From NCBI GenBank assembly GCA_030610515.1, contig JAUWRQ010000062.1:1-6658 (forward strand): a DNA stretch of 6,658 bases, read 5' to 3'. This DNA is from Candidatus Eiseniibacteriota bacterium (GTDB lineage: Bacteria; Joyebacterota; Joyebacteria; Joyebacterales; Joyebacteraceae). The notes beneath the pieces are model-generated. The model did no database searches and was not told the origin of the DNA. It was given only the letters and a program-made list of their open reading frames with translations. Position 1 is the stretch's first letter, and each line of letters starts with the position of its first letter. Below, in pieces: positions 1 through 5,923 of the stretch. The position numbers and the translations under genes were made by a program.

Positions 1-1
1 G

Positions 2-757
2 ACGCCCATCGAGATAGACGCCTACGTGGACGGCAAGGTCGTCGAGATCATCGAGGGCGAGGGCGTCGTCGTGGAGGCGGTCGGTTCGTTCATTCAGGGC
101 ATCTTCGGAGTCGGTGGCGAGCGGACAGGTGAGATCAAGGTCGTGGTCGGGGGTCCGGACCAGCCGCTCGACGCCTCCAGTATCGACGAATCCTGCGCCG
201 GCAAGGTCATCGTCGGCGGTTCGCACGTGACGTGGGAGGGCCTTCAGAAGGCCACGAAGGTCGGAGCCGTAGGTGTGGTCGTCGGGGGGTTCGACGACCC
301 GGACCTTCGCAGGCTCCTGGGCAAGGACCTCGGCGTCGCGATCACAGGCCAGGAGGACATCGGGACGGCGCTCATACTGACCGAGGGGTTCGGCGCGATG
401 GCGATGGCGCCCGCGACGTTCGAACTTCTGAAATCGCGTGAGGGAATGAAAGCGTCGATCAACGGCGCGACGCAGATCCGCGCCGGCGTCATCCGTCCCG
501 AGATCGTCGTGCCGGTGGAGGGCGCGAGCCTCGCTGATACCGACACCGACCACGAGGCATCCTCAGGTCTGGAGATCGGAAGCACGGTGCGCATCATACG
601 CGAGCCCAACTTCGGCAACCTCGGTCAGGTGACCGGTCTTCCCAACGAGCTCCATACGATGGAGTCGGAGACGATGGTTCGCGTCCTGGGCGTCAAGCTG
701 GACGACGGGCGGGAGGTGCTCCTCCCGCGCGCGAACGTGGAGATGATCGAGCGGTAG
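2..757 (+). CDS. KOW-domain protein of unknown function, 5' end outside the window
   Basis: The frame is open to the left edge of the window, so this is the 3' part of a longer gene. The GTG at 26 is an internal valine codon, not a supported start. About 251 residues are visible. The first 30 or so are Val/Gly-rich strands (IEIDAYVDGKVVEI) like a beta-hairpin or barrel-sandwich fold. A Gly-rich alpha/beta region follows, with VIVGGSH, GVVVGGFDDPDLRRLLG and LTEGFGAMAM. The last 60 residues (about positions 572-754) look like a KOW domain of the NusG type: EIGSTVRI, NFGNLGQV, then GREVLLPRANVEMIE. A KOW domain can bind nucleic acid or protein; which applies here is unknown. I see no signal peptide or membrane helix in the visible part, so a cytoplasmic location is likely. 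It is co-oriented with the membrane operon but separated from it by a promoter, so it may be a cytoplasmic partner or merely a neighbour. Confidence 0.85.
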   Translation, partial: TPIEIDAYVDGKVVEIIEGEGVVVEAVGSFIQGIFGVGGERTGEIKVVVGGPDQPLDASSIDESCAGKVIVGGSHVTWEGLQKATKVGAVGVVVGGFDDPDLRRLLGKDLGVAITGQEDIGTALILTEGFGAMAMAPATFELLKSREGMKASINGATQIRAGVIRPEIVVPVEGASLADTDTDHEASSGLEIGSTVRIIREPNFGNLGQVTGLPNELHTMESETMVRVLGVKLDDGREVLLPRANVEMIER

Positions 758-771
758 TGCGCGCTCGATCA
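744..771 (+). terminator. 10-bp stem-loop overlapping the stop codon of the KOW gene
   Basis: TGATCGAGCG (744-753) and CGCTCGATCA (762-771) are a perfect 10-base inverted repeat around an 8-base loop that contains the TAG stop. There is no T-tract after it, so it is not a standard intrinsic terminator. A second copy of CGCTCGA at 776-782 could replace the right arm. It may mark a transcript 3' end or protect the message; the repeat is certain but the role is inferred. Confidence 0.4.
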
Positions 772-810
772 CGGGCGCTCGACCGCACGACGCGGCGCAG
801 GACATTTGGC

Positions 811-839
811 TTGACAGTTCGTGAGGAGTCTGTTACTTT
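811..839 (+). promoter_or_regulatory. Sigma-70-like promoter for the membrane-protein operon
   Basis: A perfect -35 hexamer TTGACA (811-816) is followed after 17 bases by TACTTT (834-839), which matches TATAAT at positions 1, 2 and 6. It lies in the only long non-coding gap, directly upstream of the first FnIII gene. Transcription would start near 846 and leave a leader of about 87 bases. No comparable promoter was seen in the later, shorter gaps, which fits one operon driven from here. Confidence 0.65.
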
Positions 840-845
840 CTCGGT

Positions 846-932
846 TCATCTCCTCCTCGTTTTGCCTCTTCGGACGGCCTACGGGGAAGGACGTCATCGC
901 GTCAGCATGTGAGCTTCGATGAGGAGCGGTTG
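846..932 (+). promoter_or_regulatory. Leader with possible anti-Shine-Dalgarno stretch and strong RBS
   Basis: GAGGAG at 921-926 ends six bases before the ATG at 933. That is a textbook ribosome-binding site and fixes this ATG over the in-frame GTG at 909. Near the 5' end of the same leader, CTCCTCCTC (850-858) is complementary to GAGGAG in two registers. Pairing would loop out about 65 bases and hide the ribosome site. The complementarity is seen directly; a regulatory role is inference and could be chance in pyrimidine-rich leader sequence. Confidence 0.35.
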
Positions 933-2180
933 ATGTTCGAAGATGGGGCGCGCCCGAGCGCCGCGGGGTTTTCCATGTGGGCCGTTGTCGTCGTTGCGAT
1001 GGCGCTTGCGGCCCTCTTTCTGTGTCCCGCGCTGGCGCTGGCTCAGGAGGATCTCGAGGTCGCGGAACCCGAGACCACCGCTCCCGTGTTGCTCGCTCCG
1101 CCCAGAGGGCTCTCGATCGTCGACACCCGTAACGACCGCGGTGGCTCCGTGACGCTCACCTGGGAGCTGTCGCCGGACGAGGCGGACGGGCTCGTCACGG
1201 GTTACGAGATCCACCGCTCGGCCGACCCCGACACAGGATTCGCCTTCTCCGGGCGCGTGCCGGCGGGCAGCGACACCTACAGAGACAGTGGACTCGAGGA
1301 CGGCGCCGAGTACTACCACAAGGTCGCCGCGACCGATGGAGGCATCGAGTCGTTCTCTGAGATCGTGGGACCGACTGTCGCCTTCCCGCAGTGGTTCAAC
1401 AGGGCCCGGATCAACGTACTGATCGCCGTCATCATCTTCGTACTGGCGATCGTTTACTTCGTGACGTCGGCGCGCTCCGGCAAGGAGCTCTTCATCCGAC
1501 GGCTCCCCGGCCTCGATGAGGTCGACAACGCCGTCGGCCGTGCCACCGAGATGGGGAAGCCCATCCTGTACATCTCGGGTCTCTCCTCGATCTCGGACGT
1601 CGCTACGATAGCCGCGATCAACATTCTGGGTGAGGTTGCCAAGAAGACGGCGGAGTACAACACGAGGCTCATCGTTCCCTGCGCGGACCCGATCGTCATG
1701 GCGGTGGAGCAGGAAGTCGTCAAAGAAGCCTACGCTGAGGTCGGTCGTCCCGATAGCTACAACGACGACGACGTCTTCTATCTTACTCGAAGCCAGTTCG
1801 CCTACGTCGCCGGCGTCAACGGCATCATGGTCCGGCAGCGCCCTGCCACGATCCTCTACATGGGCATGTTTTTCGCCGAGTCGCTGGTTCTCGCGGAGAC
1901 CGGTGCGTCCGTGGGCGCAATCCAGATCGCGGGGACGGACGCGGTCACGCAGCTTCCGTTCTTCATCACATCGTGCGATTACACGCTGATCGGCGAGGAG
2001 CTCTACGCCGCCAGCGCGTATCTTTCGAGGGAACCGGTGCTTCTTGGAGGACTCAAGGGGCAGGACACGGTCAAGTTCGTCGTCGGAGTCCTTCTGATCA
2101 TCGGTTTCATCGTCGCGACGCTCGCGGCGACCGGTGCGATACCTACTGACTTCATGGCCCCGCTCTATGTGACGGGGTAG
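933..2180 (+). CDS. A1: secreted FnIII domain, membrane helix and large cytoplasmic domain (DUF6754-like)
   Basis: 415 residues from the ATG at 933, chosen for the GAGGAG site before it. The GTG at 909 would add eight residues but has no such site. Domains: a hydrophobic signal or anchor (15-37, possible cut after ALA at 37); a fibronectin type III fold (about 55-150, with VTLTWELSPDEADGLVTGYEIHRS and YYHKVAATDGG); a membrane helix (160-178); an alpha/beta domain (185-376); and a C-terminal helix (381-402). Signal, extracytoplasmic FnIII and helix together place the large domain in the cytoplasm. It resembles, from memory, proteins annotated as DUF6754; no function is known to me. Conserved with the second copy: FIRR.PGL, AVGRATEMG, EVVKEAYAE.GRPD, LYMG.F.AESL.LAETG and GEELYAASAYLSREP. 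There is no Walker A, CxxC or heme motif. It ends with a double stop, TAGTAG. First gene of cassette 1; 22 bases separate it from the next start. Confidence 0.88.
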   Translation: MFEDGARPSAAGFSMWAVVVVAMALAALFLCPALALAQEDLEVAEPETTAPVLLAPPRGLSIVDTRNDRGGSVTLTWELSPDEADGLVTGYEIHRSADPDTGFAFSGRVPAGSDTYRDSGLEDGAEYYHKVAATDGGIESFSEIVGPTVAFPQWFNRARINVLIAVIIFVLAIVYFVTSARSGKELFIRRLPGLDEVDNAVGRATEMGKPILYISGLSSISDVATIAAINILGEVAKKTAEYNTRLIVPCADPIVMAVEQEVVKEAYAEVGRPDSYNDDDVFYLTRSQFAYVAGVNGIMVRQRPATILYMGMFFAESLVLAETGASVGAIQIAGTDAVTQLPFFITSCDYTLIGEELYAASAYLSREPVLLGGLKGQDTVKFVVGVLLIIGFIVATLAATGAIPTDFMAPLYVTG

Positions 2181-2202
2181 TAGTTCTCGGGGGAGAGCAA
2201 CG

Positions 2203-2832
2203 ATGCGTCGACGGCTGCCACTGGCACTCTGCTTCATCGCCGGCATCTTCACGGCCGTGCAGTACTTCATACCGCACGCGGCTGTCCAGGATTTTCAGGA
2301 GCAGCTCCTGGGGTGGCTGATGACGCTGCTCGCGTTCGCGTTCCTCCTCGGTACGGTCAGCCTCATCAGACTCCACTGGCACAAGATAAGGAACAGGGCC
2401 GACGATCGCGGCTATAGCTTCGTGGCGCTGGCGGGCCTTACCACCATGATCGGGCTCGGCCTTTTCCATCCGGCCCACCACTCGCCCGACTCCCCGTTCA
2501 ACGTCATGTTCCAGAACGTACAGGTTCCGATCGAGGCGACCATGTTCTCGCTCCTGGCGTTCTACGTCGCATCGGCGGCGTTCCGGGCGTTTCGGGCCAG
2601 GACGCTCGAGGCCACGCTGCTCCTGGTCGCCGCGTGCGTCGTGATGCTGGGCCGCGTCCCGCTGGGCGAGCTCATTCATGAGCAGATCCCGATTGCCACG
2701 CGCTGGATTCTCGAGGTTCCCAATCTCGCCTCGAAGAGAGGCGTCATGATCGGCGTCGGCCTCGGGATGATGGCGACGTCGCTGAAGATCATCCTCGGTA
2801 TCGAGCGGGCGTGGATGGGTGGTACGGACTAG
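2203..2832 (+). CDS. B1: six-helix integral membrane protein of unknown function
   Basis: 209 residues. The start is ATG 2203, preceded by GGGGGAGAG (2189-2197) at good spacing. Hydrophobic segments lie near residues 5-24, 36-55, 73-89, 112-130, 137-154 and 179-199, suggesting six membrane passes. A basic loop HWHKIRNRADDRGYS (58-72) after the second helix probably faces the cytoplasm. The most conserved stretch with the second copy is QVP followed by TMFSLLAF, then ASAA, RAFR and VMLGRVPLG (about 107-155), and the C-terminal ILGIER with GG. I do not recognise the family, and the sequence shows no transporter or enzyme signature. It sits between A1 and C1, as its paralogue sits between A2 and C2, so it is probably the membrane partner of the A and C proteins. 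Confidence 0.85.
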   Translation: MRRRLPLALCFIAGIFTAVQYFIPHAAVQDFQEQLLGWLMTLLAFAFLLGTVSLIRLHWHKIRNRADDRGYSFVALAGLTTMIGLGLFHPAHHSPDSPFNVMFQNVQVPIEATMFSLLAFYVASAAFRAFRARTLEATLLLVAACVVMLGRVPLGELIHEQIPIATRWILEVPNLASKRGVMIGVGLGMMATSLKIILGIERAWMGGTD

Positions 2833-2833
2833 C

Positions 2834-2849
2834 CCGCGAGCCTTCGCGG
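2834..2849 (+). other. Small hairpin in the B1-C1 gap
   Basis: CCGCGA (2834-2839) and TCGCGG (2844-2849) form a six-base stem with a four-base loop just after the B1 stop. No T-tract follows, and a ribosome site for C1 comes 25 bases later. It could stabilise or partly attenuate the transcript, but a short GC hairpin can occur by chance in such DNA. Confidence 0.35.
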
Positions 2850-2883
2850 TACGTTAGACGTCAGTGGGTTTTCGGAGGATTGG

Positions 2884-3726
2884 ATGAGCGGTGTGAGCGG
2901 CTTCGAGAAGTTTCTTAAGATCGACAGACGGTGGATATTCCTTGCCGTCGGCGTCGCCGTCGTGATCCCGTTCTTCTTTCCGCTCGGGCTCCTCGTCGAC
3001 GTGACGCCTCCAGTGCAGTCGCTCTACGACGCGGTCGACGTCCTTCCGCCGAGCTCGCAGCCGCTCCTTCTCGCGATCGACTACGCGCCGGCGACGCTCC
3101 CCGAGCTCGAACCGATGGCGCTCGCAATCCTGCGGCACGCCTTCAGCAGGGACGTCAATGTCGCCGTAATGACGCTGCACCCGGCCGGGTACGGCCTGGC
3201 GGAGCGCGCCGGCCTGCAGGTGGCCGAGGAGTACGACCGTGTCTACGGCGAGGACTACGTCTACCTTGGATTCCAGCCCGGGACATCCGCTGTAATCTTG
3301 AGCTTGGGCGTCAACATCAGGAACGTGTTCCCGGAGGACGCCTACGGCACGCCGCTCTCGGAGTTCCCGATAATGGACGGGATCAGGAACTACGATGACA
3401 TCCCGCTCCTCATCACGCTGGCCGGTTGGTCTGCGGCGGAGGCTTGGGTCTACTTCGCTCATGAGCCGTTCGGCCAGGAGGTCGGTGCCGGTGTCACGGC
3501 CGTCATGGCGACCGACTACTACCCGTATCTGAACACCGGGCAGCTGGTCGGTCTACTGGGTGGCATGCGGGGCGCGGCCGAGTACGAAGGACTGGTCGGG
3601 CACCCGGACAAGGGCGTGAGGGGGATGGACTCGCAGTCGATTATCCACATGCTCATCATCGCGCTCATCGTCGTGGGCAACATCGCCTACTTCGCGACCA
3701 GGAAGTCCAAGAAGCTCGCCGGCTAG
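2884..3726 (+). CDS. C1: soluble alpha/beta domain held by a helix at each end, function unknown
   Basis: 280 residues from ATG 2884, with GGAGG at 2874-2878. The N terminus is basic (KFLKIDRR, 9-16) and is followed by a membrane helix (17-38). A soluble region of about 210 residues comes next, then a helix at 252-271 and a basic tail RKSKK. The positive-inside rule puts both ends in the cytoplasm and the soluble domain outside the membrane. That domain alternates strands and helices: LLLAIDYAP (61-69), MALAILRHAF (78-87), VNVAVMTLHPAGYG (91-104), YVYLGFQPGTSAVI (125-138), GAGVTAVMATDYYPYL (201-216) and GLLGGMRGAAEYE (223-235). I do not recognise a named family and see no catalytic motif. The IDRR motif before the helix recurs in the partial gene at 6583. 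It is the last member of cassette 1, 51 bases after B1 and 52 before D. Confidence 0.85.
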   Translation: MSGVSGFEKFLKIDRRWIFLAVGVAVVIPFFFPLGLLVDVTPPVQSLYDAVDVLPPSSQPLLLAIDYAPATLPELEPMALAILRHAFSRDVNVAVMTLHPAGYGLAERAGLQVAEEYDRVYGEDYVYLGFQPGTSAVILSLGVNIRNVFPEDAYGTPLSEFPIMDGIRNYDDIPLLITLAGWSAAEAWVYFAHEPFGQEVGAGVTAVMATDYYPYLNTGQLVGLLGGMRGAAEYEGLVGHPDKGVRGMDSQSIIHMLIIALIVVGNIAYFATRKSKKLAG

Positions 3727-3778
3727 GGATTCGCACAGGTCTCGCGGGCGCGCTGCACGGCAGTGGGAGGAATCGACG

Positions 3779-4615
3779 GTGACACTCTTCTGGACAACGA
3801 TCGGGGCGATCCTCACGCTGTCGATCTACAGCTTCCTCTACAAGGACAACCCGTTCTACAAGTTTGCGGAGCACCTCGTCGTCGGTGTTTCCGCGGGCTA
3901 CTACCTCGTTATCTACTACTGGAACTACATCGACCCGAATGTCGTCACGCCGGTCTTCCTGCTCCGCGTCGGGGCCGACCGGATACCGCTCCTGGGTATG
4001 GACTGGTGGATGGCGCTCATCCCCGGGATCCTCGGGCTCCTCCTGTACATGCGGTTCTTCCCGAAGGTCGCCTGGGTGGGCAGATGGCCGCTCGGTATCT
4101 ACGTCGGCGGGTACGCCGGCCTGGGCCTCTCGCCGATCATGCAGGCCCGCGTCATCACGCAGCTTGGCGCCAACGCGCTGCCGCTCGCGGGAGTTGAGGA
4201 CCCCTTCGCCGCGATGACCAATCTGGTGCTCGGAATCTCCATCTTCGCCGTCATGACCTACCTGTTCGTGGCCAAGCGGAGTATGGGTGCTGGGAACAAG
4301 CTCGTGCGCGCGGGCGTCATCGTGCTTGCGGCCGTCATAGGCTACGTCGGCTATCTCGCGCTCTCGCTTCTGTCGAATGCGGGCGTCGTCTCTCTGACGA
4401 ACATCCTGCTCGTCGTCGGACTCCTCGGAACGCTCTCGTACTTCTTCTTCTCGATGAAGCACAAGGGGCTCCTGGGCGGGCTGGCCCGCGTCGGTATCGT
4501 TTTCCTCATGGTCGGGTTCGGGGCCTCGTTCGGCTACACTGTGATGTCTCGAATCTCGCTTCTGATCGGTAGAGTCGGGTTCCTGCTTCACGACTGGCTG
4601 CATCTGATCGACTGA
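3779..4615 (+). CDS. D: polytopic membrane protein with about eight helices, present once in the window
   Basis: 278 residues from GTG 3779, supported by GGGAGG (3765-3770) eight bases upstream. Hydrophobic segments lie near residues 3-20, 33-50, 76-92, 104-122, 143-163, 176-198, 203-224 and 234-256. Notable stretches are YKDNPFYKFAEHLVVG (21-36), with a charged pair inside a membrane-proximal region, and the C-terminal GFGASFGYTVMSRISLLIGR (246-265), followed by a short tail. I recognise no transporter or channel signature. It is the only complete gene of the operon without a second copy here, and it stands between the two A-B-C cassettes. A central, single-copy core or pore subunit is a reasonable inference. 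It is the only gene in the window ending in TGA. A second copy of D could still lie beyond the right edge. Confidence 0.85.
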   Translation: MTLFWTTIGAILTLSIYSFLYKDNPFYKFAEHLVVGVSAGYYLVIYYWNYIDPNVVTPVFLLRVGADRIPLLGMDWWMALIPGILGLLLYMRFFPKVAWVGRWPLGIYVGGYAGLGLSPIMQARVITQLGANALPLAGVEDPFAAMTNLVLGISIFAVMTYLFVAKRSMGAGNKLVRAGVIVLAAVIGYVGYLALSLLSNAGVVSLTNILLVVGLLGTLSYFFFSMKHKGLLGGLARVGIVFLMVGFGASFGYTVMSRISLLIGRVGFLLHDWLHLID

Positions 4616-4629
4616 TTCAAGCCCTGTGG

Positions 4630-4662
4630 GAGGCCCCGCCGGACCCTCCGGCCTCTCGAGAG
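4630..4662 (+). other. GC hairpin and palindrome between D and the second cassette
   Basis: GAGGCC (4630-4635) pairs with GGCCTC (4650-4655). Alternatively GCCGGA (4638-4643) pairs with TCCGGC (4647-4652) around a CCC loop. These overlap a perfect ten-base palindrome CTCTCGAGAG (4653-4662). No T-run follows, so full termination is unlikely. Its place at the cassette boundary, before a gene with a weak ribosome site, would suit a processing or partial-attenuation point; this is inference. Confidence 0.4.
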
Positions 4663-4689
4663 CGATGCTTTCCGTAGCGCGGACGGACG

Positions 4690-5910
4690 ATGAAGCTCTG
4701 CCTATCCTTGGTCGTTTTGCTTCTTCTCGTTTCCGCGGCGGCGCCGGCCGCCGACGATGCGGAGACGGTCGATCCCTTGATGAGCGACGTTGAGGGCGCT
4801 GTCCAGGCGCCCGTCGATTCCATTCCTCCGGCGCCGCCCTCGGACCTCGCCGCACGCGACCACATCGAGAACACCGACGCAGGTGACAAGATCGCCCTCT
4901 CGTGGTCGCTCTCGCCCGACGACGGTGCGGGAGCGGGCGACGTCATCGGCTATCTGGTCCTGCGCCATCCATCGCCCGACGCGCCTGGTGACACGGTCGC
5001 CGTGGTCGGAGCAGGCTCCGGCAGGTGTCTCGATGAGGCGGTCGAGCCGGGCACGGCCTACTACTACACCGTGGCTTCGCTGGACGGCGCGAACGCGTCC
5101 GAGCCCGTGCTCGCGGGGCCGGTAGCGGGACGCACGAATCTCTGGCAGCCGGCGCGCACGTCCGTCTTCGTGCTCATGATCGTTTTCTTCGCCCTGGTCA
5201 TGATCTTCACACGTCTCGCGGAGCGCGGCGCCGCTCTTTTCATCCGGCGGATTCCAGGTCTGAACGCCATCGAGGAGGCTGTCGGCAGGGCGACCGAGAT
5301 GGGACGGCCCGTTCTCTACGTTCCGGGCATCGGCGAGATCGACAACATCATGACGATCGCGAGCCTCACGATCCTCTCGCACGTGGCGAAGATCACGGCG
5401 AAGTACGAAACACCCTTGATCGTCCCGACGGCGAGGGCGGTCGTGATGTCGGCCGCGGAGGAGGTCGTCAAGGAAGCCTACGCGGAGGCCGGGCGCCCGG
5501 ACGCATACAACCCCGACAACATCCGCTACCTGTCGGACGCTCAGTTCGCATTCGCCGCGGCAGTGAACGGCATCATGCTCCGCGAGAAGCCGGCCGCGAA
5601 CCTCTACATGGGCGCGTTCTGGGCGGAGTCGCTGCTCCTGGCGGAGACCGGTTTCGAGGCGGGCGCCATCCAGGTCGCCGGGACCGCGATGGTCTCTCAG
5701 CTTCCCTTCTTCGTGACCGCGTGCGACTTCACGCTCATGGGGGAGGAGCTCTACGCGGCCAGCGCCTACCTCTCGAGAGAGCCCAAACTCATGGGAAGCC
5801 TCAAGGGCTCCGACTGGATGAAGATGGTGACCATCATTCTCATGGGCGCGGGTGTGATTCTGAACCTCATGGGTGCCACCGGGATCGTCAACTGGTTCCA
5901 GACGCAGTAG
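4690..5910 (+). CDS. A2: second FnIII / membrane helix / cytoplasmic domain protein (DUF6754-like)
   Basis: 406 residues from ATG 4690. The upstream GGACGG (4681-4686) is a weak ribosome site, but the N terminus (MKLCLSLVVLLLLVSAAAPA) is a clear signal peptide, likely cut after APA at 20, which supports this start. An FnIII fold follows (about 45-148: IALSWSLSPDD, DVIGYLVLRH, GTAYYYTVASLDG), then a membrane helix (158-174), the cytoplasmic domain (182-373) and a final helix (about 377-395). Aligned by eye with A1, the cytoplasmic domain has 123 identical residues of 192 (64%) without gaps, while the FnIII and helix regions share little beyond the fold pattern. The block CDFTLMGEELYAASAYLSREP is nearly the same as in A1. 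The cysteine at residue 4 does not form a lipobox. It leads cassette 2; B2 starts 13 bases after it. Confidence 0.88.
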   Translation: MKLCLSLVVLLLLVSAAAPAADDAETVDPLMSDVEGAVQAPVDSIPPAPPSDLAARDHIENTDAGDKIALSWSLSPDDGAGAGDVIGYLVLRHPSPDAPGDTVAVVGAGSGRCLDEAVEPGTAYYYTVASLDGANASEPVLAGPVAGRTNLWQPARTSVFVLMIVFFALVMIFTRLAERGAALFIRRIPGLNAIEEAVGRATEMGRPVLYVPGIGEIDNIMTIASLTILSHVAKITAKYETPLIVPTARAVVMSAAEEVVKEAYAEAGRPDAYNPDNIRYLSDAQFAFAAAVNGIMLREKPAANLYMGAFWAESLLLAETGFEAGAIQVAGTAMVSQLPFFVTACDFTLMGEELYAASAYLSREPKLMGSLKGSDWMKMVTIILMGAGVILNLMGATGIVNWFQTQ

Positions 5911-5923
5911 CCGGGGAAGAGAG

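Noticed and set aside
26..28. GTG as the start of the KOW gene
   Set aside because: The frame stays open to the window edge, no ribosome site precedes it, and the upstream codons continue the same beta-strand pattern.
909..911. GTG as the start of A1
   Set aside because: There is no suitable ribosome site before it, whereas GAGGAG lies six bases before the ATG at 933.
1005..1050. Lipoprotein signal in A1 (Cys at residue 31)
   Set aside because: The residues before the Cys (LFL) do not fit a lipobox; an ALA cleavage site six residues later fits better.
894..2270. Long minus-strand open frame of 458 codons opposite A1
   Set aside because: It is a GC-driven shadow of A1: rich in Arg, Asp and Glu, with no domain pattern. 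A1 has a signal peptide, helices and a paralogue.
3727..3778. GATTC/GAATC pairing across the C1-D gap
   Set aside because: Only five bases pair over a 37-base loop, which is within chance.
3665..4855. Minus-strand open frame of 396 codons spanning the C1 end, D and the A2 start
   Set aside because: It runs across three real genes and their gaps and has low-complexity charged composition; it is not a plausible gene.
5873..5923. Upstream in-frame start for B2 inside A2
   Set aside because: The extension does not align with B1; ATG 5924 has a purine-rich site and matches the B1 N terminus.
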